A stretch of DNA of 34,483 bases from an uncultured Oscillospiraceae bacterium (GTDB lineage Bacteria > Bacillota > Clostridia > UBA1212 > SIG427): contig CABQMV010000004.1 of NCBI GenBank assembly GCA_902465325.1, positions 1 through 34,483 of the forward strand, written 5' to 3'. Made by a program: the position numbers and the translations under genes. The notes beneath the pieces are model-generated. The model had not been told where the DNA came from. It did no database searches and saw only the letters and a list, made by a program, of their open reading frames with translations. Shown here in pieces: positions 1 to 8,831 of the stretch; position 1 is the first letter of the stretch; every line of letters starts with the position of its first letter.

Positions 1-238
1 CTTCCTTAACACCCCCAATGGTGGTGTCTGCGATAATGACCTCAACAGGCATTCCATTGGCATGTCGGAGATTGGTTTTTATCAGCTTTGCAGCAGCCTT
101 CGCCATCTGCATAGTCTGCTCCTCCAGACTCTCTCTTACACCATTTCTCCTGCCGTCAATACAGGGTCGGATTCCTATTTTAGGCAAGCCGCCGCACAAA
201 CGATCCTTTGGCATATTCATAACATGTTTCGTAGCCAT
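1..238 (-). CDS. fucI: L-fucose isomerase, N-terminal part, cut by window edge
   Basis: A reading frame starts at the ATG at 238 and runs off the left edge after 79 codons. Residues 19-36 read PKIGIRPCIDGRRNGVRE, followed by SLEEQTMQMAK and later LRHANGMPVEVIIADT. This is the N-terminal signature of FucI (E. coli has PKIGIRPVIDGRR and SLEEQTMNMAK). The enzyme interconverts L-fucose and L-fuculose, the first cytoplasmic step of fucose catabolism. The frame carries about 12 more N-terminal residues than E. coli FucI. A Shine-Dalgarno AGGAGG (248-253) lies 9 nt before the ATG and fixes the start. The gene follows the flippase-like gene on the same strand after a gap of about 70 nt. Catalytic metal-binding residues lie outside the window. 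Confidence 0.93.
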   Translation of the reverse strand, partial: MATKHVMNMPKDRLCGGLPKIGIRPCIDGRRNGVRESLEEQTMQMAKAAAKLIKTNLRHANGMPVEVIIADTTIGGVKE

Positions 239-256
239 CCTATCATACCTCCTGAT

Positions 257-274
257 TTAATTAACATGATTAAC
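257..274. promoter_or_regulatory. inverted repeat ahead of fucI, possible operator
   Basis: TTAAT and ATTAA arms 7 nt apart lie just upstream of the fucI ribosome binding site. Sugar-catabolic genes often have an operator here, but nothing in the sequence identifies a regulator, and AT-rich repeats of this size arise by chance. Confidence 0.25.
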
Positions 275-308
275 TGTTTGTTTATTTTACCATATATTGT
301 GCTGCCGG

Positions 309-1349
309 TCAAACGGGACCGCCGCCGTTTTTATCCTCCTTTTTCCTGAAAAAGCCCCGTGTCGTATCCACTGTTACATAGGCCGCTCCTGTCAGAATTG
401 CCAGATAGGAGGAAAGAATTCTCCATATAATCATAGCAGGAAAAATCGCATTTTCTCCGAAGAAAGGACGGAAGAAGGAATAATAGCCTACCTCCTGAGC
501 GCCCGCGGACCCGGGCAGCGGAATAAAAGATACCGCGCATACTACCAGCGACTGCATAATAAACAGCGTCAGAAAGCTCTCCTCCGGCATCCGGAAGGCT
601 CTGTGAATAAAATAGGATACACTCAGATACGCAAAAATCTGCAGCGCGGAGCAGCCGATAACAGCAGCAAAATCTCTGAAATCCTTCTTACTGTAGCGGA
701 AAGAGGCATAAAAATTCTCAATTTCATCCCGCCCCTTTTTTCTCATGCCAACCGCTTTGCGCCCAATAAATTTCGCAATAATTTTCATAACAAAATTCAG
801 AAACCGGTGAAGAATCGCCGGCTTATACATAAGCACACCGGTACCTGCCAGCAAAACCACATTGATGGCCAGGCCCAGGTAGACAAATTTAACAGCGGTG
901 GAATAGGTCTGTGTAATATACGAATACTTTGCCAAAAATCCCGTAAAACACACGAGACTCATAACAGACTGAAAGCCAATAAATTTCAGCACAGAAATAA
1001 AAGAGGAAAGACCAATAGGCAAATTCATTTTAGAATAATAGTATACCTGCATAGGCTGCCCGCCTGTAGAGCTGGGCGTAATGCCTGAATAATAGAGGCC
1101 AATCATGGCCACCTTTACAGATTTCCAAAAGGGCAGGTGATATCCGTGATGTCTGTATACCAAATACGGAGGAAGCGCTTCGAACAGAAAATATAGCAGC
1201 ATACAGCCAAGTCCCCCTGCCATCCAGCCCCACTGTATATTGCCTATCACACTTTTCAGGGATGTAAAATCAGCAGTGTACAGGCATATATATACAGTAA
1301 TTCCCAAGGTAACCGCTATATAAACCAGGCCTAGAATTTTTTTCTTCAT
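309..1349 (-). CDS. flippase-like integral membrane protein (UPF0104 / LPG-synthase TM domain family)
   Basis: The 346-residue protein has many hydrophobic helices and begins MKKKILGLVYIAVTLG. The motif FIPLPGSAGAQE near residues 275-286, followed by aromatic-rich GYYSFF, is typical of the flippase-like transmembrane domain shared by the UPF0104 family and the membrane half of MprF. There is no soluble lysyl-transferase domain, so this is not a full MprF. Family members are thought to move lipids or lipid-linked sugars across the membrane. I chose ATG 1349 over a longer upstream frame because GGAGGGG (1358-1364) sits 8 nt before it. A promoter at 1380-1408 serves it. The substrate is unknown. 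A glycosylation operon nearby makes a lipid-sugar role possible, but that is inference. Confidence 0.85.
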   Translation of the reverse strand: MKKKILGLVYIAVTLGITVYICLYTADFTSLKSVIGNIQWGWMAGGLGCMLLYFLFEALPPYLVYRHHGYHLPFWKSVKVAMIGLYYSGITPSSTGGQPMQVYYYSKMNLPIGLSSFISVLKFIGFQSVMSLVCFTGFLAKYSYITQTYSTAVKFVYLGLAINVVLLAGTGVLMYKPAILHRFLNFVMKIIAKFIGRKAVGMRKKGRDEIENFYASFRYSKKDFRDFAAVIGCSALQIFAYLSVSYFIHRAFRMPEESFLTLFIMQSLVVCAVSFIPLPGSAGAQEVGYYSFFRPFFGENAIFPAMIIWRILSSYLAILTGAAYVTVDTTRGFFRKKEDKNGGGPV

Positions 1350-1379
1350 ATCAGTGTCCCCTCCGACTTTAGACAAGTA

Positions 1380-1408
1380 ATTGTAACCTAAGAGCGGCAA
1401 AAAGGCAA
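1380..1408 (-). promoter_or_regulatory. sigma-A-type promoter for the flippase-like gene
   Basis: On the minus strand, TTGCCT (1403-1408) and TACAAT (1380-1385) are separated by 17 nt. They lie about 30 nt upstream of the ATG at 1349. The promoter is divergent from the one at 1425-1453. Confidence 0.65.
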
Positions 1409-1424
1409 GTTGCACCAAATTAAT

Positions 1425-1453
1425 TTGTATTTTACCGGTAAATGTTGTATCAT
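1425..1453 (+). promoter_or_regulatory. promoter with palindromic spacer for the FKBP lipoprotein operon
   Basis: TTGTAT (1425-1430) and TATCAT (1448-1453) are 17 nt apart. The spacer contains a perfect 12-bp palindrome, TTTACCGGTAAA (1431-1442), where a repressor could sit. The transcript would start near 1460 and leave a leader of about 45 nt before the ATG at 1508. Confidence 0.5.
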
Positions 1454-1507
1454 GTATTGGTCAGACCCGAAATGGGACGGTCAAAAATTTGAAATTGGTG
1501 AGTGATT

Positions 1508-2689
1508 ATGAAAAAAAGAATGATTAGCCTTATGCTGTGCGCAGTCCTGGCACTGTCTGCCACTGCCTGCAAGAAAAAGGACGACGGGGATACCCAAACA
1601 GATAAATACTATGATTATGATCTCTCTTCTTATATAACCCTTGGAGAGTACAAGGGCCTGGAGGTCAAGCTCTTTGACACAGCCGCTTCAGGGGAAGAGA
1701 TCAACAAGGCAGCAGACAGCTATATAAAAAATACAAAGTTTACGGAGGAAGTAAACAAGGCGGCGGAGAAGGACGATATTGTAAACATTGATTATGTGGG
1801 AAAGGTAGATGGGGAAGCCTTTGACGGCGGCACTGCAGAGGGTCAGGAAATTACTTTGGGCAGCAGCGGCTATATTGACGGCTTTGACGATGGAATTTTA
1901 GGAATGAAGGCCGGAGAAACCAAGGATATTCAGGTTACCTTCCCCGACCCTTATCAGCTGAATGAGGATCTATCCGGGAAGCCTGCAGTGTTTACCATTA
2001 CGCTGAATTCTGTGAAAAAACAGGTAGAGGGCCAGCTTACCGATGAATTTCTGGCCGCTCATTCAGAGACCTACAAAACAGTAGAGGCTCTGAAGGAAGC
2101 ACAGAAGGCTATGATCGAGAGCAGCAAGCAAAGTGCAGAGTCCGATCAGAATACCAACAGCACCCTCCAGGCTGTATTGGAGAAGGCAGAAATTAAATCA
2201 CTTCCCGAAAAGGAACTGGCAAAAAATCAGGAAAATATCAAAAAGACCGTGGAGAGTAATTACAGCCAATATACCGCTTACGGTTATTTCAGCGGCACCA
2301 CAGAAGAATTTATCTCCGCATTTTACGGAACCGATGTAGAGACGGCGGAGGAATTTTACAAAAAGCAGGCAGAGAATCAGACCCGCATGGAGCTGGTACT
2401 GGCCGCTGTGGCAGAGGCAGAGAAAATGAAGGTTACAGACCAGGAGTACAACGAGCTGGCGGATTCCTACGCCGACTATAATTATGACAGTAAAGAAAGC
2501 TTTCTGGAAAATGTAGGCGGGGAAGGATATCTGCGCTGGTACCTTCTGTACAATAAGGCTATGGATTTTCTCATGGAGAATACAAAGTTTCTGGACAAGG
2601 ACGGCAACGTAACCGTATATCCGTCACCGACTCCCGTCCCCACAGAGGCTCCCACCGCTGCGCCTACAGCAGACAGCAGCAATAAATAA
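1508..2689 (+). CDS. FKBP-type peptidyl-prolyl isomerase lipoprotein (trigger-factor-like)
   Basis: The 393-residue protein begins with a lipoprotein signal peptide ending ALSATAC (lipidated Cys21), so it should be anchored outside the membrane. Residues of about 88-170 form an FKBP domain of the trigger-factor type (DIVNIDYVGKVDGEAFDGG, then IDGFDDGILGMKAGE). The remaining 200 residues are helical and charged like the trigger-factor C-terminal chaperone domain. The tail is Pro/Thr-rich (PSPTPVPTEAPTAAPT), as in linkers of surface lipoproteins. It probably isomerises prolines in, or chaperones, secreted proteins. ATG 1508 is preferred over GTG 1502 because GGTGAG (1497-1502) lies 5 nt before it. 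The downstream ttcA-like gene follows after 3 nt and is probably co-transcribed. Confidence 0.88.
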   Translation: MKKRMISLMLCAVLALSATACKKKDDGDTQTDKYYDYDLSSYITLGEYKGLEVKLFDTAASGEEINKAADSYIKNTKFTEEVNKAAEKDDIVNIDYVGKVDGEAFDGGTAEGQEITLGSSGYIDGFDDGILGMKAGETKDIQVTFPDPYQLNEDLSGKPAVFTITLNSVKKQVEGQLTDEFLAAHSETYKTVEALKEAQKAMIESSKQSAESDQNTNSTLQAVLEKAEIKSLPEKELAKNQENIKKTVESNYSQYTAYGYFSGTTEEFISAFYGTDVETAEEFYKKQAENQTRMELVLAAVAEAEKMKVTDQEYNELADSYADYNYDSKESFLENVGGEGYLRWYLLYNKAMDFLMENTKFLDKDGNVTVYPSPTPVPTEAPTAAPTADSSNK

Positions 2690-2692
2690 AGC

Positions 2693-3415
2693 ATGGAAGA
2701 AAAAGCAATTCTGCGGCGGCTGCTCAGCTATACGAGAAAGGCCGCAGAGGATTACAGTTTAATACAAGAAGGCGATCACATCTGTGTAGGACTGTCCGGC
2801 GGAAAGGACAGTCTTACACTTTTATGCGTGTTAGCCGCTCTGCAAAGATTTTACCCGAAAAAGTTCACACTCTCCGCCGCAACCGTTTCCCTGGGATTTC
2901 CCGGTACTGATTTTACACAGCTAACGGCGCTCTGCCAAAAGCTGAATGTGCCCTACCGCATTGTGGAATCCCAGATAGCGGAGATCTTATTTGATATCAG
3001 AAAAGAATCAAATCCCTGCGCCCTCTGCGCCAATCTGCGGCGAGGCGCTCTAAACGATGCCGCAAAGGAGATGGGCTGCAATGTGGTTGCTCTCGCTCAT
3101 CATCAGGAGGATATTGTTGAAACGGCGCTGCTGGCGCTCATGTATGAGGGGCGCTTCTACTGCTTCCCTCCCAAAACCTGGCTGGACAGGATCCAGCTCC
3201 ACATTATAAGACCCTTCTTATACGTAGAAGAAGCCCTCATCCGACAATACCGAAACGCTGCAGCGCTGCCGGTGGTACACAATCCCTGCCCTATGGATCA
3301 AACCAGTAAGAGAGCGAAAATCAAGCAGCTTATTCAGCAGCTGAGCCAGGAAAACCGGCAGCTCTCTACCAATATCTTTGGAGCTGTAAAGCGCGGTCTG
3401 TGGCCGAAAATCTGA
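2693..3415 (+). CDS. TtcA-like tRNA 2-thiolation ATPase (PP-loop, Fe-S)
   Basis: The 240-residue protein has the PP-loop SGGKDS at residues 35-40, which adenylates the target base. It has CALC at 109-112 and a third cysteine in NPCPMD (C199), the arrangement that ligates the [4Fe-4S] cluster in TtcA. TtcA thiolates cytidine 32 of tRNA. The protein is shorter than E. coli TtcA (about 310 residues), and many Firmicute paralogues of this size have unproven substrates. The start lies 3 nt after the stop of the FKBP gene with no clear Shine-Dalgarno, so translation probably depends on coupling. Confidence 0.82.
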   Translation: MEEKAILRRLLSYTRKAAEDYSLIQEGDHICVGLSGGKDSLTLLCVLAALQRFYPKKFTLSAATVSLGFPGTDFTQLTALCQKLNVPYRIVESQIAEILFDIRKESNPCALCANLRRGALNDAAKEMGCNVVALAHHQEDIVETALLALMYEGRFYCFPPKTWLDRIQLHIIRPFLYVEEALIRQYRNAAALPVVHNPCPMDQTSKRAKIKQLIQQLSQENRQLSTNIFGAVKRGLWPKI

Positions 3416-3416
3416 G

Positions 3417-3431
3417 AAAGGTCCGGCCTTT
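3417..3431. terminator. weak hairpin between convergent genes
   Basis: AAAGG and CCTTT form a 5-bp stem around TCCGG, followed by the T-rich TTTATCTTCT on the plus strand. It lies between the convergent ttcA-like and GT2 genes. The stem is short, so this is only a possible terminator. Confidence 0.35.
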
Positions 3432-3439
3432 ATCTTCTG

Positions 3440-4402
3440 TTACCGTGTCTCTTCCGTCCCCTCCGGGAAATTCACCTTGTCCTGTACTACATACAGAGGC
3501 CTTCCCTTGGCTTCATCATAGATCCGTCCGATATACTCGCCGATAATTCCCAGTACCAGCAGAATGATCCCGTTAAAAAACAGCGTTATAACAATAATGG
3601 AGGTCCAGCCGGGTACTGTAGCCATCGCGCCGCAGAGCTTCAGAATCACCATAACAAGCAGATAAACAAAGCTGACTACAGATACAAAAAAGCCTAAATA
3701 GGTGGCCAGCTTCAGAGGCTTATAAGAAAATGACATGATGGCATCCGAGGCAAATTTAACCATTTTTTTCAGAGGATATTTTGTAGTACCCGCATACCGC
3801 TTCTCCCGAACAAATTCCACGGGAGCGCTTTTAAAGCCCAGCCAGCTGATAATTCCCCGGATATACCGATTCCGTTCCGATACCTTTTTCAACGCGTCAC
3901 ATACCTTCCTGTCAATCAGCCGAAAATCGCCGGTATCTACAGGGATATCTACCTCTGTCAGTCTGCGCAGCATACGGTAAAACAGCTTTGCGGTAAGCTT
4001 TTTAAAAAAGGTTTCCCCTTTCCGTTTTATGCGCTTGCCATATACTACATCATAGCCCTCCCGCCATTTGGCAATCATCTGAGGAATGACCTCCGGCGGA
4101 TCCTGCAGGTCGGCGTCAATTACCACAACGGCATCTCCGGAGGAATAGTCCATGCCTGCCGTAATGGCAGTCTGATGCCCAAAATTCCGTGAAAAATTGA
4201 TCAGCTTTACATTGCCGTCGTTTTCACAGATCTCCCGGGCCAGAAAAGCCGTTTTATCCCGGCTTCCATCATTGACCAGAATAATCTCGTACGTCTCGTG
4301 AAGGCTGTCCATTACTCCTTTCAGCCTTCTATAGGATTCCAGAATAACCTCTTCCTCATTAAAGAGAGGCACCACCACCGAAAATAGAATGCGTTCTTTC
4401 AT
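3440..4402 (-). CDS. polyprenyl-phosphate glycosyltransferase, GT2 (DPM1/GtrB type)
   Basis: The 320-residue protein has a GT2 fold with FSVVVPLFNEEEVI at residues 7-20, VNDGSRDK at 43-50 and the metal-binding DADLQDPP at 96-103. The C-terminal third carries two hydrophobic hairpin helices, the GtrB/ArnC/DPM1 layout. These enzymes move a sugar from a nucleotide donor to polyprenyl phosphate on the inner face of the membrane. It is the last gene of the operon, 21 nt after the protein mannosyltransferase. That placement suggests it supplies lipid-linked sugar to the two GT-C enzymes upstream. The start is uncertain: GAAAGG (4416-4421) is 13 nt from ATG 4402 but only 7 nt from an in-frame TTG at 4408. 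Confidence 0.88.
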   Translation of the reverse strand: MKERILFSVVVPLFNEEEVILESYRRLKGVMDSLHETYEIILVNDGSRDKTAFLAREICENDGNVKLINFSRNFGHQTAITAGMDYSSGDAVVVIDADLQDPPEVIPQMIAKWREGYDVVYGKRIKRKGETFFKKLTAKLFYRMLRRLTEVDIPVDTGDFRLIDRKVCDALKKVSERNRYIRGIISWLGFKSAPVEFVREKRYAGTTKYPLKKMVKFASDAIMSFSYKPLKLATYLGFFVSVVSFVYLLVMVILKLCGAMATVPGWTSIIVITLFFNGIILLVLGIIGEYIGRIYDEAKGRPLYVVQDKVNFPEGTEETR

Positions 4403-4423
4403 AATCAAATTCAAACCTTTCTG

Positions 4424-7279
4424 TCAGAAATACCAGCTTGGGAACCAGCGCAGAGATTCAATATAGGAAGCGCTGACCGTCATGCCGGACAGGGCAGGAT
4501 AGAAGGTCACAAACAAACCCAGCACCAGAGCCAGATAACAAATCAGAATAGACATTCCGTTAAACTCCTTATGTCTGCCTTTCAGCACCGTATCAAGGCC
4601 GCACGCCAGCACCAAAGCCAGCAGCACGGGAACCAGTGAGGGTTTTGTCCATATAGACAGAGCAGCACCTGCTGCCAGAAGAACAGGCAGGCCCAGCCGG
4701 ACTGCAGCCAGAGAAGAGTACCGTTCCAGCAAATACGCACAGCCAGAGGACACCGTCAGTATAATAAACAGCGGCAGCATACTTTTAAATACGGAAAGAC
4801 CTTCCTTATAGAACAGTGCAGAGCCCCCTACCAGACAGGCAATGACCAGCGAAGCGGCCAGCACAAACAGAGGCCCCTTGTACAGCTTTATTTTTTTAGA
4901 CTCCAGCAGGTGACTGATACAGTAGACAATCATCAGGATGACAAAAGGCACCGCCGTAAAGAAGTGATAAATAAAGGTGCAGCGGGTCACCAGCATCCAG
5001 GGGCAGAACTGCAGGGCAAAGGCTACAAATACGACCACCATTCTCTTGTCCCGCTTTCTCCATGCTGTTATCAGAGAAGCGATTACAGCTGCGATTCCCG
5101 TCCACCAGACTGCGGGGTTTCCAAAGGAAACAATGGTGGAGCGCAGTCCTGCTCCTGCCTCCGGCTGCACATAGTACCAGATGGGCCGCATCATAATGGG
5201 CCACTGCCACCAGGAGGAGCTGAAATCATGGGTAGCGTTCAGTCCGCTGTGATAACTGTACATATTAATCTGATTGTCCAGTACAATAGACATCAGGCTC
5301 TTGTCCGGATCTCCCGCCATATATGGGATATAGGACAGTACATAAATAATGGCAGGAAGAATAACAAAAAAGATCAGACACACTGCGCAGGTAGGCGCAA
5401 AGTTTGAAAGAATCCACGGCTTTTTCTGCTCTGGCCAGCACACCCGTTTTCTTTCAATATCCTGATATTCCAAATATTTTGCCAGGAAGAAGAGAAATGC
5501 CAGACCGGCGCCGGCATACACACTGGTCCACTTGCAGGCAATTCCGATGCCGAAGGACAGGCCGCAGAAAATCAGCGGCTTCAGCGACTGTTTAAACCGC
5601 AGATCGTAGGACTTCACGGTAAAATAGTCGTACATAAAATAGTACATCAGCATGACGAACAGTACGGAATAGGTATCAATGGTTGCCAGCCGGGTCTGAG
5701 AATAGCGCATAAAGTCAAACATCATCAGGAAAGCCGCTGTAAACGCCAGCAGACGCTTCTTGAATATCTTCAAGGCAAACAGATACATGACGGGAACCAG
5801 CAGAACGCCTAAAAGGGTTCCCATGAAACGCCAGCCAAAGGGATTCATTCCAAACAGCTGAACGCCCAGCGCAATAATCAGCTTGCCCAGCGGCGGATGG
5901 GTTGTCTCATAGACAGACATTCCGTGAATGTGCTCATAGGCAGTTCTGGGAAAATAGATTTCATCAAAATACGTACCGTTCATATACGTTCGGGTAGAGG
6001 CGACTGCCTCCTGCTCGTCAAACAGGCTGGCAGGCGTACCGCTGCTTCCTCTCTCTTCCCCATGTTCCTCTACAACGGTTACCGGAATGTGCTTCCATTC
6101 CCCGTCGTCTCCTTTATGAAAGAAGCCAATTTCATTTAAAGCAAGGCCTGCTGTTTCCGCAACAACCTTGATTCGTTTCGCAGTAAATGTCACATCCTCA
6201 TAGGCCCATTCAAAAAAGGTGTCCTCTTTGATATCTCCGACCTTCACATAGTCCCCCGGGCTTTCCGGGTTCTCATAATAAATCGTATACTTGCCTGCTG
6301 TAGGAATATTGCTGGAGTAGGAGTACCGCTCTACCTTTGTAACCTCATCAAACTCTACAATTACATAATCTCCGTTGGTCTGCGCCTTCCAATAGTGGGA
6401 GGCCGCCTTGGTATCCCCCAGATTTACAAAGGAAATCACCCCAATGATAAGGGTCATAATTCCCATAATAAGCCAGTCGTACCGATCCGGCTTTCCCCGG
6501 GTCTCCGACAAGCTCAGCTTTTTCTTGGCTCTGATTTTGTCCCTCTTTTTACTGATGTATACTGCATACACGGCGACACCTGCAATGGCGGCAAAGAAAA
6601 GCACCTTAAAAACATTGTTCAGCCAGACAATCCCCTGGCCCTGGGAGGAATCCGCACTGGAGGAGCCGTCTCCCTTTTCCCACACAGACAGAGAATCCGC
6701 ACCCTCTGGTATTTCAGCTACTTCTTCTATGGTAATGTTATCAAAACAAGCCTTTCCTGTGGATTCCGCAGAATAACCGCCCAGACAAAGGCAGAGATCA
6801 AAGCCCTTGCTGTAATCCATGACATCAATATAAAGTGTTTTTGTCTCCCAGTCCTTTGTCCCGATAATGCGAGATGAGGTGCCCCCAAAATCCTTTATGG
6901 AAAGATTGGCTCCAGCCCCCTCTTCTGAAACGCCCTCTGTCTTAATCAAGGCTGTCACCTTGTATTTCGTATTGGGCTTCGCATCCACATGCTGAAAAAT
7001 TCTGGCGTCATTGGGCTGCCGGTTCTCAATGCAAAGCGCCTTTCCTGTGTCCTCTGTATCCGCCAGAGAAAATTGTGTGTAGGGGTTGTCCGACGCCATT
7101 TTACCGTAATAATCATAGCGCTGCCAGCCGGATATTCCGCCTGAGCCGGTCATCCCGCCCTCAAAATCGCTGTTATGGAGACTGACATCTCCGGAGGAAG
7201 AGGTGCAGCCTGCTGTCACAAGCAGCAGTATAACAGCCAAAAGGAAAACAATTTTCTTATTCCGCAAGTGTTTTTTCAT
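4424..7279 (-). CDS. protein O-mannosyltransferase (GT39) with lipoprotein and carbohydrate-binding front end
   Basis: The 951-residue protein has an unusual order of parts. Residues 1-25 are a lipoprotein signal ending VTAGC. Residues of about 30-190 look like a jelly-roll carbohydrate-binding module, with the ligand-side phrase ACFDNITIEE. Membrane helices lie near 220-240 and 268-288. Residues of about 290-395 form a second beta-rich, discoidin-like domain. The PMT core then has the catalytic Asp-Glu pair (D439, E440 in YFDEIYFPR), the conserved THPPLGK (460-466) and GWRFMGTLLG, followed by many helices to the end. PMT enzymes use polyprenyl-phosphate mannose outside the membrane to glycosylate Ser/Thr. 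The start overlaps the previous gene by 23 nt, with GGAG 11 nt upstream. The two accessory domain calls rest on pattern only. Confidence 0.85.
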   Translation of the reverse strand: MKKHLRNKKIVFLLAVILLLVTAGCTSSSGDVSLHNSDFEGGMTGSGGISGWQRYDYYGKMASDNPYTQFSLADTEDTGKALCIENRQPNDARIFQHVDAKPNTKYKVTALIKTEGVSEEGAGANLSIKDFGGTSSRIIGTKDWETKTLYIDVMDYSKGFDLCLCLGGYSAESTGKACFDNITIEEVAEIPEGADSLSVWEKGDGSSSADSSQGQGIVWLNNVFKVLFFAAIAGVAVYAVYISKKRDKIRAKKKLSLSETRGKPDRYDWLIMGIMTLIIGVISFVNLGDTKAASHYWKAQTNGDYVIVEFDEVTKVERYSYSSNIPTAGKYTIYYENPESPGDYVKVGDIKEDTFFEWAYEDVTFTAKRIKVVAETAGLALNEIGFFHKGDDGEWKHIPVTVVEEHGEERGSSGTPASLFDEQEAVASTRTYMNGTYFDEIYFPRTAYEHIHGMSVYETTHPPLGKLIIALGVQLFGMNPFGWRFMGTLLGVLLVPVMYLFALKIFKKRLLAFTAAFLMMFDFMRYSQTRLATIDTYSVLFVMLMYYFMYDYFTVKSYDLRFKQSLKPLIFCGLSFGIGIACKWTSVYAGAGLAFLFFLAKYLEYQDIERKRVCWPEQKKPWILSNFAPTCAVCLIFFVILPAIIYVLSYIPYMAGDPDKSLMSIVLDNQINMYSYHSGLNATHDFSSSWWQWPIMMRPIWYYVQPEAGAGLRSTIVSFGNPAVWWTGIAAVIASLITAWRKRDKRMVVVFVAFALQFCPWMLVTRCTFIYHFFTAVPFVILMIVYCISHLLESKKIKLYKGPLFVLAASLVIACLVGGSALFYKEGLSVFKSMLPLFIILTVSSGCAYLLERYSSLAAVRLGLPVLLAAGAALSIWTKPSLVPVLLALVLACGLDTVLKGRHKEFNGMSILICYLALVLGLFVTFYPALSGMTVSASYIESLRWFPSWYF

Positions 7280-8831
7280 TTTTACTCATTCTCCAAATCT
7301 TTTTATCAAAGCCTGTACTTTCTATTTTACCAAAAGAATCCGCAATTGCAAAGGCAGCAGTCCCCAGAGCCAGTAAAACATTGCCCCAGGATAGAATCAG
7401 GCGGAGAACCGACACCCCGGGCCACATATAGGGAATCCCCAGATTCAGATCCACCAAAATTTCTAAAACTGAAAAGAATCCAAATACAGATGTGCCTACG
7501 GCCAGTCCCAGCAAAGTCTTATTATTTTTTAAAATCGCTGCCGCAAATAGAAAAACCACGGCAGGGAAAAAATACCGTTCATGCATTCTGGGACCGAAAT
7601 TGGCTACCAGCAGCAAAATAACAGCGGAGGCCATATATGGCAGGGCCCGGCTTTTTTTTGTCTTCCCGTACAAAAACCAAGTCAGACCGGCGGCAGCTAC
7701 AATAAATATCATACCCCATATGAAATAAGTAAATCCCATAAAGGACTCAGAATCCTTGACCCAGTTGGCGCCAATCCCAAAAAAGAAGTTCAGTGCGTTT
7801 ACCGAGGCATAGTCATAGTGTCCTGCCGTCCCCATGAACAGGCTGAGAATCCAGGCAAAGGGCGTCACAATACGGGCAAGAAGTTCTCCCCCGTCCGCAT
7901 GGAGGGCCTGTAAAATAGGCGTAACGTTCTGTATCATATAAGGCTGCGTCATATCCACGCTGACAGCAAAGGGCAGCGCTAGTCCCAGGGCCGTTCCCAG
8001 ACCGGCCAATACACTGTACAAAAAGGTACTGACTTTTTTGTGTCTAAACAGCGCAAAGCAAAGCACGGGCAATACAATAATCGCCTGGGGCTTGAGCATA
8101 ACAGCTCCGCCAAATACCACCGCTGACAGTACAAAACGCTCTTTTGTAATGAAATACAGGCCTGCAAGCAGAGCCAGTGTCAGTACCGCGTCTACCTGCC
8201 CCCAAACGGTGGAATCCAGAAAGCTCAGCGGATTGAACATCCACAGTGCTACAAAGAAACAGGTCCACCGTCTGGGCACCCGGTCCCCACACAATCGGTA
8301 GAGGAAGAAGGCAATTCCGCAGTCGCATAAAATCGCCGGCAGCTTTATAATCAGGTCGTATACCATACTGTCCTGTACATGAAGCAGCCGGGCAAGCATA
8401 CCGAATACGTACAATACATATACATACCCGGGGGGATAGTCAATATTCTCACCCAATACATTGTATGTATTGAACAGCCCGTCGCCGGCAGTATTGGCCC
8501 AGTGCTGGAACAGTGCCACATCATTGCCGTACCCGATAGAGGGAATGGCGGCAATCAACCGAACAGCCAAGCCTGCGCCGATAATGATCAGCACCGTACG
8601 GCGCAACCGGAGCGCCTCTCCTTCTCCTATTATTTCCGGCCGGCGGACTAACCGTCTCCAATATAAAAACAGGCCGACAGCCACCAGCACAAACAGAGCT
8701 GTGCCCAATAACATCCAGGAAAAATAATACCAATCTGCCTCCTGCTGAGTCAGACCTGAATAGACAGCCGAGGCTGACAGCGGCGTGACAGCCGCCGCAA
8801 GGAACAGCAGTGTTGAAATCCATTTTTTCAT
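7257..8831 (-). CDS. Gpi18/PIG-V-like GT-C mannosyltransferase
   Basis: The 524-residue polytopic membrane protein has an N-terminal signal-like helix. The extracytoplasmic loop GYGNDVALFQHWA (D104) and DYPPGYVYVLY (131-141) are hallmarks of Gpi18-like (COG5542) GT-C mannosyltransferases. Later stretches such as GGAVMLKPQAIIVLPVL and FGPRMHERYFFP match the same group. It probably transfers a sugar from a polyprenyl-phosphate donor to a surface glycan or glycolipid. Its ATG overlaps the stop of the bactofilin-like gene as ATGA, which indicates translational coupling, and its end overlaps the PMT gene by 23 nt. The acceptor cannot be told from sequence. Confidence 0.83.
   Translation of the reverse strand: MKKWISTLLFLAAAVTPLSASAVYSGLTQQEADWYYFSWMLLGTALFVLVAVGLFLYWRRLVRRPEIIGEGEALRLRRTVLIIIGAGLAVRLIAAIPSIGYGNDVALFQHWANTAGDGLFNTYNVLGENIDYPPGYVYVLYVFGMLARLLHVQDSMVYDLIIKLPAILCDCGIAFFLYRLCGDRVPRRWTCFFVALWMFNPLSFLDSTVWGQVDAVLTLALLAGLYFITKERFVLSAVVFGGAVMLKPQAIIVLPVLCFALFRHKKVSTFLYSVLAGLGTALGLALPFAVSVDMTQPYMIQNVTPILQALHADGGELLARIVTPFAWILSLFMGTAGHYDYASVNALNFFFGIGANWVKDSESFMGFTYFIWGMIFIVAAAGLTWFLYGKTKKSRALPYMASAVILLLVANFGPRMHERYFFPAVVFLFAAAILKNNKTLLGLAVGTSVFGFFSVLEILVDLNLGIPYMWPGVSVLRLILSWGNVLLALGTAAFAIADSFGKIESTGFDKKIWRMSKNEKTLAE

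Noticed and set aside
297..1088. Long plus-strand open frame of 263 codons
   Set aside because: It is antisense to the flippase-like gene, has no ribosome site and no membrane or domain pattern. It arises from the codon structure of the opposite strand.
309..1349. MprF (lysylphosphatidylglycerol synthase)
   Set aside because: Only the membrane flippase-like part is present. The soluble lysyl-transferase domain of MprF is absent, so the narrower name was not used.
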